The notes beneath the pieces were generated by a model, which saw nothing but the letters and a program-made list of their open reading frames with translations, searched no databases and was not told the origin of the DNA. Below are positions 25,312-35,202 of a DNA stretch of 64,000 bases, in pieces (position 1 is the first letter of the stretch; each line of letters opens with the position of its first letter). This stretch comes from CAWFZT01 sp963820415 (GTDB lineage Bacteria; Chloroflexota; Anaerolineae; Anaerolineales; Anaerolineaceae): the NCBI GenBank assembly GCA_963820415.1, contig CAWFZT010000007.1, positions 70,572 through 134,571 of the forward strand, in the 5' to 3' direction. The position numbers were made by a program, and so were the translations under genes.

Positions 25312-26406
25312 TTTGTCCTGGCAACCGGGCGGCGTGAGCGCAAATAGGCTTCGATAAAATCATCAATTTCGCCGTCCAATACCGCCTGGGTATTCCCTGT
25401 TTCATATTCGGTGCGGTGATCCTTCACCATCTGATAGGGATGGAGCACGTAAGAGCGGATCTGGCTTCCCCATTCATTCTTGGTGAATTCGCCGCGTAAT
25501 TCGGCCATTTGTTTTTCCTGTTCTTCCTGCTTGAGTTCCAGTAAGCGGGCCCGTAAAACGCGCAGCGCATTTTCGCGGTTCTGAATCTGAGAACGCTCAT
25601 TCTGGCAGGATACCACCAGACCGCTAGGAATGTGAGTAATACGCACTGCCGTGGCGTTTTTCTGCACATTTTGGCCGCCGGCCCCGGAGGAACGGAAAAC
25701 ATCGATACGAATATCTTCTGGGCTAATCTGGATGCCCGCGTCACCTCCGACTTCGGGTAATACCTCTAGTTGGGCAAAAGATGTGTGTCGGCGGTGGGCG
25801 GCATCGAAGGGCGAAAGACGCACCAGGCGATGTACCCCTTTTTCTGCTCGAAGATAACCATAAGCATACAAACCATTGACGGCAATGGTGATACTCTTAA
25901 TACCAGCTTCTTCCCCTTCGGTGAAATCTAGAATTTCGGTCGAATAGCCGCGTTTCTCGGCCCAACGCAGGTACATCCGTTCCAGCATGGCGGCCCAATC
26001 CATGGCCTCCGTACCGCCCGCGCCAGAATTGATTGCCAGCAACGCGTTGCCCTTATCGTATGGCCCAGAGAGAAGTGTTTTTAGCTCACGAGAGGAGACT
26101 TCTTTTTCGATCGCCGCGGTTTCTTTTTCCAGGTCAGCGGCCAGGCTTTCATCTTGAAGTTCAGCCAACTCAAGTGTTTCCTGGGTTAATTTTTGAATGG
26201 ATTTCCACCCGTCAATTTCGGAGCGAAGATCCGACAGGCGTTTCATTGTCTTTTGAGCTTCTGAAGGAACCTCCCATAAAGCAGGATCTTCGGATTTCTT
26301 TTGCAGTTCCTGAAGTTCTACTTCCTTGGCAGGAAAGTCAAAGATGCACCATAAGCTGGGAGATGGTTTGAGCAGCTTCACTCAAACGTGAAACCAGGTC
26401 TTGCAT
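25308..26406 (-). CDS. prfB: Peptide chain release factor 2, with programmed +1 frameshift
   Basis: RF2 reads UGA and UAA stop codons and triggers peptide release. The gene starts at ATG 26404-26406 after GGAGG, runs 22 codons (MQDLVSRL...QLMVHL) to an in-frame TGA, and continues in the +1 frame as DFPAKEVELQELQ.... The join CTT-TGA-C is the standard autoregulatory shift site of prfB. Downstream are the SPF codon-recognition tripeptide (RLSPFDAAHRR) and the catalytic GGQ (GAGGQNVQKN). Total about 365 residues, normal for RF2. Any annotation starting in the second frame alone has a wrong N-terminus. Confidence 0.95.
26337..26343 (-). promoter_or_regulatory. RF2 programmed frameshift site
   Basis: The heptamer CTTTGAC on the minus strand: the ribosome slips +1 at CTT when UGA is read slowly because RF2 is scarce. 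The usual upstream AGGGGG stimulator is weak here; only a TGGTG precedes CAT-CTT. Confidence 0.9.
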
Positions 26407-26425
26407 AAATCCTCCGGATTAAAGA

Positions 26426-27340
26426 CTAATTTTGTATAAGTATCCCATCGACGAAAGCTTCGCGGTCAAAGCGCTGGAGATCTTCTGATTTTTCACCCAG
26501 CCCGGCATACAGAATCGGCAAACCCAATTCCTGTTGGATGGCAAAAGCCATCCCTCCTTTAGCCGAGGAATCCAGTTTTGCTAATATGACGCCATTGACC
26601 TTTACTGCTTCTTTAAAGGCACGCGCCTGTTGGAGAGCATTTTGACCGGTTGTGGCGTCCAAAACCAACCAGGTAGCATGAGGTGCTCCAGGCAGCGCTT
26701 TGCCCGTCACGCGATGGACTTTCTTTAATTCTTCCATCAAGTTGTAGCGAGTGTGCAGCCTCCCGGCTGTGTCGATCAGTACGATATCCATTTTTCGTGA
26801 AATGGCAGACTGAATAGCGTCGTAGGTCACTGCACCAGGATCGCTTCCCGGTTGTCCGGCGACGACCGGCAATCCGAGGCGATCTCCCCACACCTGGAGC
26901 TGGTCAACTGCCGCAGCCCGGAATGTATCGGCCGCGGCCAACAGCACTTTCTTGCCCTGCAGAGCAAAAAGCTTACCAAGTTTGGCTGCGGTAGTAGTTT
27001 TCCCCGAGCCATTTACCCCGACTAGGAGGATCACTGCCGGATGCAGCCCGTCCAGGTCGATCTCTGGGGGAGGAGTGATGCGATTGACCAATTCCTGCCG
27101 CAGACACTGTTGGAGATTCTCAGCCCGAGTAAATCCCTCACTGGTTACTTTTTTCTTCAGCGAGTTGACAATGGCCTGAGTCGTCTCAATCCCGAGATCA
27201 GCCTGGATCAAAATGGCTTCTAACTCATCCCAGGTCTGGCTGGTTATCTGGGTAGCGCCAAAGATGGTGGCGATGCGTCCAAACGCCACCTTGCGCGTCC
27301 TTTCCAGACCTTCTTTCCATTTATTAAAGAAGTCAACCAT
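26426..27340 (-). CDS. ftsY: Signal recognition particle receptor FtsY
   Basis: A 304-residue SRP GTPase that docks ribosome-SRP complexes at the membrane. NG domain only, with a short N-terminus and no long acidic A domain. G1 is GVNGSGKTTTAAKLG near residue 107, DTFRAAAVDQL near residue 137, G3 DTAGR near residue 190, G4 KLD and the closing GLGEKSEDLQRF. It lies between rlmN and prfB on the same strand (26-base gap to rlmN, about 20 to prfB), probably in one transcript. Confidence 0.95.
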   Translation of the reverse strand: MVDFFNKWKEGLERTRKVAFGRIATIFGATQITSQTWDELEAILIQADLGIETTQAIVNSLKKKVTSEGFTRAENLQQCLRQELVNRITPPPEIDLDGLHPAVILLVGVNGSGKTTTAAKLGKLFALQGKKVLLAAADTFRAAAVDQLQVWGDRLGLPVVAGQPGSDPGAVTYDAIQSAISRKMDIVLIDTAGRLHTRYNLMEELKKVHRVTGKALPGAPHATWLVLDATTGQNALQQARAFKEAVKVNGVILAKLDSSAKGGMAFAIQQELGLPILYAGLGEKSEDLQRFDREAFVDGILIQN

Positions 27341-27366
27341 AGTCAGCGATTATATCATGTAAGGAA

Positions 27367-28419
27367 TCAGGGAGCTGGATTTGCTTCAATGGCTAGCTGG
27401 CCGCAGCCTGCTTCGATATCGATGCCGCGGCGTAGGCGAATGGTACAGGAAATACCTGCTTCCATCAATGCATCGCGGAATTCGTCGGCCCTCTGGCGAG
27501 TGGTTGCCTGCCCGGCGTAGCGATGAGTCGGATTGAGCGGGATAACATTGACGTGGCAAAGCAATCCGCCTAAGAGACTGGCAAGTTCTCTGGCGTCGTT
27601 GATTGAATCATTTACGTCATAAATAAGGGCCCATTCGAAGGTCAGTCTGCGGTTGGTCTTTTCCACATATTCTCTGCAAGCAGTGATTAACTCCGAGATA
27701 GGGTACTTGCGATTGACTGGTAAGAGTTTCGAGCGCAATGAGTCGTTGGCTGCATGCAGGCTAATCGCCAGGTTGATCTGTCTTTTTTCTTCAGCAAATT
27801 TCCAAATCATCGGCACCAGGCCAACCGTGGAGATGGTAAACCGGCGTTCACCAATCATCATGCCTTGCGGATTGTTCAAGCGGTTAATGGCCGACATGGT
27901 TGCGTCGTAATTGTGGAATGGTTCTCCCATGCCCATTACCACGATGTTGGTGACGTGCTCGCCCTCCGTTTTTAGCAGGCGGGCATAGTAGAGGACCTGT
28001 TCCACGATCTCGCCGCTGGTCAGATTGCGTTTAAAACCCATTTGCCCGGTGGCGCAGAAGATACAGCCCAACGCGCAGCCGGCCTGGGTCGATATGCATA
28101 ACGTCCTGCGTTCATTGTATTTCATCAAGACTGCTTCAATGGCGCGGTGGTCATTTAGATTGAACAACGTTTTGGTAGTTTCACGGTCACTGGATTGTAG
28201 TACCTGACCGGGGGTAAGGGCTGTGAAATTAAATTGATCTCCAAGCTGCAGCCGAAGAGATACGGGCAAGTTGGTGAATAGCTCGGCAGCAGGCCATAAT
28301 TGTTTGTATAAACCCTGCCAGATCTGAAAGGCGCGATAAGCTGGTTGTCCCCAGGCCTCTACTTGATGCTGAAGATCGGGCAGGTCAAGGTCATAAACCA
28401 ACCTGCGTGTGGTATCCAT
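27367..28419 (-). CDS. rlmN: Dual-specificity 23S rRNA/tRNA adenine-C2 methyltransferase
   Basis: A 350-residue radical-SAM methyltransferase that methylates A2503 of 23S rRNA and A37 of some tRNAs. The cluster motif CALGCIFCATG (CxxxCxxC) lies near residue 110, preceded by STQAG and followed by VVMGMGEPFHNY. The catalytic C-terminal Cys lies in RRGIDIEAGCGQL. It starts 5 bases after the stop of the HAD gene and precedes ftsY. Confidence 0.94.
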   Translation of the reverse strand: MDTTRRLVYDLDLPDLQHQVEAWGQPAYRAFQIWQGLYKQLWPAAELFTNLPVSLRLQLGDQFNFTALTPGQVLQSSDRETTKTLFNLNDHRAIEAVLMKYNERRTLCISTQAGCALGCIFCATGQMGFKRNLTSGEIVEQVLYYARLLKTEGEHVTNIVVMGMGEPFHNYDATMSAINRLNNPQGMMIGERRFTISTVGLVPMIWKFAEEKRQINLAISLHAANDSLRSKLLPVNRKYPISELITACREYVEKTNRRLTFEWALIYDVNDSINDARELASLLGGLLCHVNVIPLNPTHRYAGQATTRQRADEFRDALMEAGISCTIRLRRGIDIEAGCGQLAIEANPAP

Positions 28420-28424
28420 TGTTT

Positions 28425-29208
28425 TTACTGTAGCAAACTTAATAAATCAGATGCTACCAGATCGGGCTTAGGGGACCAGGCTTGCAGTTCGTTGGCAGAA
28501 GTGACACCCGACATGACCAGAGCGGTACGGCACCCTGCCTGCTGGCCGCCCAGGATGTCGGTATCCAGGCGGTCACCGACGACTAATATTACTTGAGGAG
28601 AAAGCTTTAGCCGCTCAATTGCCAGTTGAAAAAGAGTCGGGAAAGGCTTGCCGGCAATGATTGGTTTAACATCTGTGGCAGCTTCCAGGAAGGCCAGGAA
28701 AGAGCCCGCTCCGGGGATCAACCCTTCAGGGGTAGGGAAGGTGCGATCGGGGTTCGTGCCGATAAAGGGGGCGCCTTTGCGAATTAATATTGTCGCTCGG
28801 GTGAGTTTTTCAAAAGTCGCCTGGCGATCAAAGCCGCACACAACTGCCAGAACATCCTTTTCGGCTGGATAGAACCCGTTCTGTTCCAGGGCTTTGATCA
28901 GGCCGCCTTCGCCAACTACAAAAACCGGACCGCCTTGGGGAAATTTCTGGCTAAGTAAATAGGCGACTGCCATACCAGAATTGACTACCTGCCATTCTTC
29001 TACTCTGACGCCAAACCGGGCCAATTTTTCCTGGTGCTGTTGCGGCGCTACGCATGCCATTATTGGTGGCAAGAATGATCCTCAGACCGATTTCCTTAAT
29101 GCGAAAAAAAATTTTGGGAAGGTCTCCAATCGGCTGGTCATCCTTCCAGAGGACGCCGTCCATGTCCAGGATCAAGGCTTTTATGGCGGGTGAAAGGCTT
29201 GAAATCAT
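28425..29208 (-). pseudogene. HAD-IIA hydrolase (NagD/AraL type), broken by a frameshift
   Basis: Two frames together make one HAD-IIA phosphatase. The N-terminal frame (from 29208) has the nucleophile motif LILDMDGVLWKD and LATNNG. The second frame (to 28425) continues with QQHQEKLARFGV, the cap, IIAGKPFPTLF and the acidic VVGDRLDTDI. They change frame near 29035-29050, just after ATNNGMRSA. Family members dephosphorylate sugar phosphates, PLP or glycolate phosphate. The single-base nature suggests a recent mutation or a sequence error, because both parts keep all motifs. It lies between clpP and rlmN. Confidence 0.85.
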
Positions 29209-29228
29209 TTAATTTCGCTTCACAAACG

Positions 29229-29254
29229 AGCCGGATAGCGATTGCCATCCGGCT
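29229..29254 (-). terminator. Hairpin after clpP
   Basis: AGCCGGAT (29229-29236) pairs perfectly with ATCCGGCT (29247-29254), 10-base loop, followed on the minus strand by CGTTTG. Position 30 bases after the clpP stop suggests a terminator, though the T-run is short. Confidence 0.5.
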
Positions 29255-29283
29255 TCGTTACTGTGTTTATGCCAAAGGGCGGG

Positions 29284-29892
29284 CTACTTTTTAACTGGTG
29301 TTTTCAGCACCTGATCGACAATACCATATTCGACTGCCTGGTCGGCATCCAGGTAGAAATCCCGTTCGGTATCGTGTTCGATAACTTCCAACGATTTGCC
29401 CGTGTTTTCCGACATGATTGAAATCAAACGAGCTTTCAGCCTGAGGATTTCGCGCGCCTGGATCTCGATATCGGAAGCCTGTCCCTGGACTCCACCTAAA
29501 GGCTGGTGGATGTGGATGGTGGCATGCGGCAGGGCGTAGCGGTGGCCTTTTGTGCCTGCTGCCAGCAGTACTGTTCCAAAGGAAGCTGTCACACCCACGG
29601 CGACCGTGCTGATCTTATTCGGGATCATCTGCATGGTATCGTAGATCGCCAACCCGGAATAAATTTGTCCGCCGGGAGAGTTTATATACATTTCAATATC
29701 TCTTTCAGGATCTTCACGGCTAAGGAAAAGCAGCTCGGCGACAACCAGGTTGGCGACTTGGTCGTCAATTGGCGTCCCCAGAAATACAATCCTCTCCTTA
29801 AGTAGCAAAGAGTAAATATCGTAGGCGCGTTCACCACGCCCGGATGATTCAATCACCATTGGGATGACTGATGAGAACTCCGAAATTGTCAT
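29284..29892 (-). CDS. clpP: ATP-dependent Clp protease proteolytic subunit
   Basis: A 202-residue serine peptidase that forms the double-ring chamber fed by ClpX/ClpC. Catalytic Ser104 lies in VTASFGTVLL and His129 in IHIHQPLGG; the active-site Asp lies in the RDFYLDADQA region. YINSPGG forms the substrate-binding strand. GAGGAAAG precedes the ATG. It follows tig by about 30 bases, the common tig-clpP order, but no clpX follows here. Confidence 0.95.
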   Translation of the reverse strand: MTISEFSSVIPMVIESSGRGERAYDIYSLLLKERIVFLGTPIDDQVANLVVAELLFLSREDPERDIEMYINSPGGQIYSGLAIYDTMQMIPNKISTVAVGVTASFGTVLLAAGTKGHRYALPHATIHIHQPLGGVQGQASDIEIQAREILRLKARLISIMSENTGKSLEVIEHDTERDFYLDADQAVEYGIVDQVLKTPVKK

Positions 29893-29924
29893 TCTTTCCT
29901 CTTTCTATAGAACACTAACATAAA

Positions 29925-31473
29925 TTATTCAGCAACAGTAGCCTCAGTTGGATTTGATTCTTCACTATTTGATGGATTCTCATCAGCAGGTGGAGGTAGG
30001 ATCGAGTCCGGTGATGGTCCGGTTTCAATAGAAGAAGCAGCCGGTTCAGCCTCGATGGAAGAGACAACAGGTTCAGCCTCCATAGAAGGGGTAACTGGTT
30101 CGGCCTCGCTTTTACCTTCACCTTCATGTTTGAATTCACCCTTAGCGATGATTTTCAACCTCTCGATAGTGTCCCGGTTGAGTAAATCGTCCGGCCGTAT
30201 CGAGGGTCACCGCGTTAACCAGGTTCTCGACCTGGCCTCGCTTCTGGTAATTTTTAAATTCGGGCTCATTCTGCAATTGAGCCATCCTGGTGGACACCGT
30301 TGTCTTGAGCTCGTCAATATTTAATTGAATGCCTTCTTCTCGGGTAATTTTATCCAGCACCAGCTTGCGGTGCAGGCTTTTGACGGCTGCTGGGGTAATT
30401 TCTTTTTCAATAAAGGTGGCTTTATCTATCTGGCGAGTTTTCAGGTAAGTATCCATATCCATTTTTTTCTCGCCCAGATCTTCCTGGAAGTGCTCGAGAA
30501 GGTGATCTTCTTCATTTTTTATGAGTTGAGGTGGATACTTGATGGCTGCCTGGCTGATGATTGTATCTACCAACATAGAAATATACTGTTCATCATATTC
30601 CTGAGTGCGATTTTGTTCGATCTCGGTATGGATACTCTTGCGAACATCTTCCATGGTGGAGAAACTGCCGCCGATAGTCTTGGCAAATTCATCATTCAGC
30701 TCAGGTAGTTTCATCGATTTCACCGCCTGGACGTTCACGGTAAATTCGATCTCTTTCCCTTTAAGCTTCTCAGAAGAATAATCTTCGGGGAATGAATGCA
30801 GGATTTTCTTCTCTTCGTTGGCAGAAAGACCAATCAATTCTTTGGAAAACCCTTCCATCGGCCAGGTGTCATCCACATCGCCGATGACAAACTGGTAACT
30901 GGATTCTCGGATCACTTCAGCGTCTTCACCTTCTGCAGGATGGGCCAAGACGCCTTTCATCTTGACATAAACGAGATCGGTTTCCTGCGCCGGCCTCTCG
31001 GCTGGTTCAGCCACCGCGTAGCTGGTCTGCAAATTATGAATGACCCGGTTAATCTCTTCTTCGGTAACGGGTTCGAGGTGATATTCCTGGCGGATGGCAT
31101 GATAATCGCCGAGTACAACCTCTGGTGCCAGGGGAACGACAAACGCCAGTTTGAGAGGATCGTAGCTGACGACCTCATCCAACGTTCCAGCCGCAGCCGG
31201 TTTTACCTTGGCTTCTTCCAGGATTTTAGAATACTGATCGTCTACCAGGAGCTCGACAGCCTGCTCTTTGAGCGCATCATCCCCATAAAATCGCTTTATG
31301 ACATCATAAGGGGCTTTGCCAGGCCGGAAGCCGGGAATCTTAGCTTTCTGGGCGATTTTTCGCGCTGCCTGATGCTTGAATTTCTCCAATACTTCAGGCT
31401 CCAATTCAACAAGTAAGCGTACTTGATGATCATCACGAGGTTGAGTTTCGATTTTCAATGTGTTATTCCTCAT
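29925..31473 (-). CDS. tig: Trigger factor, C-terminal tail displaced by a one-base insertion
   Basis: Ribosome-associated chaperone and prolyl isomerase. The N-terminal ribosome-binding motif IPGFRPGKAPYDVI lies near residues 46-59, followed by PPIase and C-terminal domains. Read straight, the frame ends at 30142 after TAGRFTQPGHYREVENHR. If one A of AAA at 30184-30186 (plus strand) is dropped, the protein continues LLNRDTIERLKIIAKGE, the usual trigger-factor ending, and then a Glu/Ser/Pro-rich tail with repeated EAEPVVSS-like units to a stop at 29925. I annotate the whole span. The indel may be a homopolymer error. The tRNA-Leu gene lies 19 bases upstream. Confidence 0.88.
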
Positions 31474-31492
31474 TCCTGATTTGTTTTTCTGA

Positions 31493-31574
31493 TGGGGAAG
31501 AGGGGACTTGAACCCCTACGCCTTTCGGCACATGATCCTAAGTCATGCCTGTCTGCCAATTCCAGCACTTCCCC
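31493..31574 (-). tRNA. tRNA-Leu (anticodon TAG)
   Basis: An 82-base class II tRNA. The acceptor GGGGAAG pairs with CTTCCCC. The anticodon stem CATGA/TCATG encloses loop CTTAGGA, giving anticodon UAG. A long variable arm (TGCCGAAAGGCG) and T arm with GGTTCAAGTCC are clear. CCA is not encoded. It precedes tig on the same strand by 19 bases, so both are likely on one transcript. Confidence 0.95.
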
Positions 31575-31587
31575 TAGAAGCGGAAAA

Positions 31588-31616
31588 ATTATAAGCTAGA
31601 GCGATTGGTTAGTCAA
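31588..31616 (-). promoter_or_regulatory. Promoter for tRNA-Leu/tig
   Basis: On the minus strand TTGACT (plus-strand 31611-31616), 17 bases, then a perfect TATAAT (31588-31593). Initiation would fall about 7 bases before the tRNA. One of the best sigma-70 matches in the window. Confidence 0.8.
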
Positions 31617-31651
31617 TGAATGGGTGAAGATCAGGGTGATACAGGATAATT

Positions 31652-32935
31652 TCATCCATTCTCATTTTTCCTTAAAATCGGGAAGATAGCTGGCTTTTTT
31701 CGTTCCAGAAAAAATAAAATAAATCCCAGAAAACGAATACCTCCACTGATGATTAAGGCGGCGCTGATACCGATTTTATCCGCCAGAAACGAACCGATCA
31801 TAGGCGCTGCAATGGCTGAAACGTATTGGACGCTTTGAGAAAAGGCAACGAAAGTAGCACTGTATTCTGGGGGGATAGTTTTCATCAATTCATCGAAAAA
31901 AACCAGGTCTAGGCCAGCCTGGAAGATGCCTGCCAACCCAGAGTAAATGACAATCATCCAGGGCATACCCGTAATGGCAGTTAGAACCGGGTAAAGGGAT
32001 AATCCGCAGGTTGTCCAGAGCAGAGTTACATGCGAACCGCGTGATCGGGACTGCTGTGTCCAGACGAAATATCCGATGATCATTACCGCAGTCTGGGCGA
32101 CGGTGATCATAGCGATCCAGTTATCCGAGGCATGGATCTGACGCACAAAATAAATGGGGAAAAGGGGAGCTCCCAAGGATACTCCGGTCAGGTAAACAAA
32201 CCTTTTCACAATGAAATTGATAAAAGGTTTTTCTTGCTTAATTTTCCCCAGGTAATCTCTGATCCCATTGCGTGTTTGAGTTTCCGCCGAGGCCGGCGGA
32301 GGTTCAGCGTCATTCAATTGGATATGGCTTGAGAAATAAAAACTAATTAAACCGCCGATGGAAAGGCCGATGAACATCAATTGGTAATTGAACGGGAAAC
32401 CCACTCGATCCAATAATTGGCCGATCATGAACACCGTAATGGTTGTGGTGAGCCCCAGGGTCGACCAGCGGCGCGTCATAAGGTCGAAACGTCCCGTAGG
32501 TCCAGCTACGGCATTCATTACCACCGAAAATGTGATGGATAACATGGTTTGAGGAATGGTCGCCGCTGCCCAAATAATCAATACGGCTGTGACCAAACTC
32601 AATTCCCTGGTAATGAGAAAAGCGACCAACCCGGTCATGGCATAGCTGGATAGTACTGCCAGACGAGATCCACTGAACCAGGGAACAATTTTGCGCTGGC
32701 CCTGGAGAAGCCTACCCAGCGGGATGGCTAACAGGAAACCTGCCACGGCCGGCATGGTGGTTAAAAGACTGATTTGGAAGTTCGAAGCCCCCAGGCGGGC
32801 TAAGAAAACCGGCAAGAAAGGCGCGGCAGCGCTGGCAAGGCCTACTCCGATAGCATCAATTTGGACGTAGCGGAAATTCTTACGACTGGTTGGGGATAAA
32901 TCCTTTGGAAAAGGCAGGTATTTCGATAGAAACAC
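31652..32935 (-). CDS. Major facilitator superfamily transporter
   Basis: A 427-residue polytopic membrane protein with about twelve hydrophobic segments in two halves. The first half has LGASNFQISLLTTMPAVAGF and a basic loop after helix 2 (GRLLQGQRK); a charged central loop (about residues 205-235, rich in E, K and P) splits the halves. Substrate cannot be read from sequence. It follows the WD40 gene by 8 bases and seems to be the last gene of the Ycf46/Hsp70 operon, which may or may not be meaningful. Divergent from nothing and convergent with the tRNA-Leu promoter region. Confidence 0.85.
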   Translation of the reverse strand: MFLSKYLPFPKDLSPTSRKNFRYVQIDAIGVGLASAAAPFLPVFLARLGASNFQISLLTTMPAVAGFLLAIPLGRLLQGQRKIVPWFSGSRLAVLSSYAMTGLVAFLITRELSLVTAVLIIWAAATIPQTMLSITFSVVMNAVAGPTGRFDLMTRRWSTLGLTTTITVFMIGQLLDRVGFPFNYQLMFIGLSIGGLISFYFSSHIQLNDAEPPPASAETQTRNGIRDYLGKIKQEKPFINFIVKRFVYLTGVSLGAPLFPIYFVRQIHASDNWIAMITVAQTAVMIIGYFVWTQQSRSRGSHVTLLWTTCGLSLYPVLTAITGMPWMIVIYSGLAGIFQAGLDLVFFDELMKTIPPEYSATFVAFSQSVQYVSAIAAPMIGSFLADKIGISAALIISGGIRFLGFILFFLERKKPAIFPILRKNENG

Positions 32936-32943
32936 AGGGGCTC

Positions 32944-35202
32944 CTATAGTTCAATATCGAATTCCCCAACGTGGATGGGATGAGCCTCATCAATTAGAAC
33001 ATCAAATCGGTGGTGTAAATGGATTAGAGATCGAGTGAAATTTAACCATCTCTTTTCTTGTTCTGACAGACCTCCCTGTCGGAATGTTTCATCGATTAAC
33101 TTTAAATTTTCCCCTTTCCCTGTCCCGATTGGCAACCGAATAAGAATAAAAGTGCTCAAATTCCACAGGCACAAGCTCCCATCCGAACTGCAGCTTAACA
33201 ATTGTCTGCCATCCGGGGTGACCGCCAAACCAATAATGGGCTTGTCATGGGCAACCAACTGGCTTATCCTGCTGCCTGTGGAAATATTCCAGAAGTTAAT
33301 CTCACCTTTGTAATTTCCGCTGATGATGAACTGTTCGTCCGGGTGAATTACCAGAGCAGTTGTGACCTCATTCCCGCCAGCTATCTTGCGCAAAATTTTA
33401 CCACTGGCATAGTTCCATACGTAAATATCTTGATCTCTGCTGTAACTGGCCGCGTAATTGCTTGAGTTAGCAACCGCTAATAAGGTAACCGTGCCGTTGT
33501 GGCCTTCCAATTCTCGCAGCAGCACGCCTTCTGGTAATTTCCACACCTGAATTTTCTGGCTGGCTCCTGCGGTCAAAAGAGTTTCAGCCCCACAACCCAG
33601 GCCCAGACTGAACCATTCGGTATTATTGACTGAAAGGCGTTTTAATTCTGGCCCTTGGGGAAAACGCCACAAACGGATCGTTCCATCAAAACTGGCGCTG
33701 TATAACAAACGGCCATCCGGAGACATATCTAAAGCGCGTATATGGCCTGTATGGCCTTCCAAACTTTTAATTTTTTTCCCAGACGACACTTCGATTATAT
33801 GGATATTATTATCTCCCGCAGCTATAGCTATAAATTGATTCTCGGGATGAAAAACCATGGCACGGATTTGGGCTGAAGGGGATTTAATGTTTAGAGATAC
33901 TTTCCTGGTGGAAAGATTAATAATTTGGATTGAGGTTTCTGCTCCCCCCAACGCTGCCAGGCTTCCATCCGGTGAAAGGGCCAGTGTGTTGATGCTGCTA
34001 GAAGGGAATTGTATGACCTCGCTGAGCTGAACCTTCGGTGTATTTTGAAGGGCTAAGGCAGCTTCGGTAGTCAGACCTTTCCACTCGGGGGAATCTCTTA
34101 CCTCTGACGATTCCCATTTATTCTCGAATAGCGTGTTAATGAGGAATGCACTCCACACTGGCGGCGCTACCTGGGCTAATTTCCACATATCTTCAAATTG
34201 TCCTGAGGATTTTAGCCCCAGGATTATCGTTTCCCAGTCGGCATCATTCATTTCCCCGAGCCAGCGTAAATGTGACCGGTTGGAAAGTTGTTTGGTCCAT
34301 CCGGTCAATCCGGAATAGCGGCTCAGGTAGAGCAGTTTTTTTCTTAGGGTAGGAGCCGCCGTCTCATATGCGGCGCTGAGCAGTGTCTGGTTAAAGTCAA
34401 CTCGTTGGTAATCGTCCCATCGCTCACTTAAGAATAAGAACAATGCACGTTGCTGCAGGTCGTGTGGGAGAAATCCATTTTTCGCAGCTAAGTGAGCAGC
34501 AGTTGCTTCATCCTGATAAACGAATAGCTTGCAAAGCGTATCCCCGGCAATTTCCGATCTTTCGACTGCTTTTTCATCCAGAAATAGCAAGAGTAGCCGC
34601 TTTTCTTTTTCAGTAAAATGGGAATATTGATCGACAAGATGGTCGGATGCTTCAGTAGTCAGGTTTTTTATGGAAGATGCGATTAGAACCCAGTTGTTCA
34701 TCCCAGCGATTTGAGCGGCCAGGCAAATTCGTAGACTTAATTCTTTCTGAATCTCGCCCAGGTAGAAATGGGTCAGGAAAAGATATTCCGGATCATGTTC
34801 TTGATATTCTTTTGTGTTTCCTTCCAGAAGATCATATATCGCCTGAGTGGTGGCATCTGAACTATGGAAATTATTGGCGGTAATGACTTGTAAAGCTGCG
34901 GATTTTTCAGAATAGATCGCAAGATGGAAGAGGTTCTTCAAGGCAAGCTGGTTGCCATTTTGGGCTAGTTTTTCCAGCGCACGTATGGCGAGGCGCTGGA
35001 TCTCTTCGTATGGGCAGGAGAGACTGGCATCGAAGAGAAGGTCAACCGTATCAGGTGATCCGTCTTGTTCTAAAGTGAAAATTGCCCCTTTCAAGATATA
35101 TAGAACCTGCTGATCGGCAGGCAGTTTTTCCAGGGGATTAGCGCTGCGTAAAGCGCCAGAGAGCAGGGTTATTTGTTCTGGCGGAAGGCAACGGTTTACC
35201 AT
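32944..35202 (-). CDS. HEAT-like plus WD40 beta-propeller protein
   Basis: A 752-residue protein in two parts. Residues 1 to about 390 are alpha-helical with HEAT/armadillo-like character (for example IQRLAIRALEKLAQNGNQ). From about 395 to 690 there are seven WD-type repeats, recognised by phrases such as GHTGHIRALDMSPDGR...GTIRLWRF and AHDKPIIGLAVTPDGR...GSLCLWNL, enough for one complete seven-bladed propeller. Such proteins are interaction scaffolds. It overlaps the upstream radical-SAM gene by 7 bases. Its role is presumably to hold the components of this operon or their client. Not recognised as a named family. Confidence 0.82.
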   Translation of the reverse strand: MVNRCLPPEQITLLSGALRSANPLEKLPADQQVLYILKGAIFTLEQDGSPDTVDLLFDASLSCPYEEIQRLAIRALEKLAQNGNQLALKNLFHLAIYSEKSAALQVITANNFHSSDATTQAIYDLLEGNTKEYQEHDPEYLFLTHFYLGEIQKELSLRICLAAQIAGMNNWVLIASSIKNLTTEASDHLVDQYSHFTEKEKRLLLLFLDEKAVERSEIAGDTLCKLFVYQDEATAAHLAAKNGFLPHDLQQRALFLFLSERWDDYQRVDFNQTLLSAAYETAAPTLRKKLLYLSRYSGLTGWTKQLSNRSHLRWLGEMNDADWETIILGLKSSGQFEDMWKLAQVAPPVWSAFLINTLFENKWESSEVRDSPEWKGLTTEAALALQNTPKVQLSEVIQFPSSSINTLALSPDGSLAALGGAETSIQIINLSTRKVSLNIKSPSAQIRAMVFHPENQFIAIAAGDNNIHIIEVSSGKKIKSLEGHTGHIRALDMSPDGRLLYSASFDGTIRLWRFPQGPELKRLSVNNTEWFSLGLGCGAETLLTAGASQKIQVWKLPEGVLLRELEGHNGTVTLLAVANSSNYAASYSRDQDIYVWNYASGKILRKIAGGNEVTTALVIHPDEQFIISGNYKGEINFWNISTGSRISQLVAHDKPIIGLAVTPDGRQLLSCSSDGSLCLWNLSTFILIRLPIGTGKGENLKLIDETFRQGGLSEQEKRWLNFTRSLIHLHHRFDVLIDEAHPIHVGEFDIEL

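Noticed and set aside
30796..31416. 206-codon plus-strand frame opposite tig
   Set aside because: Antisense shadow; tig motifs on the other strand are clear.
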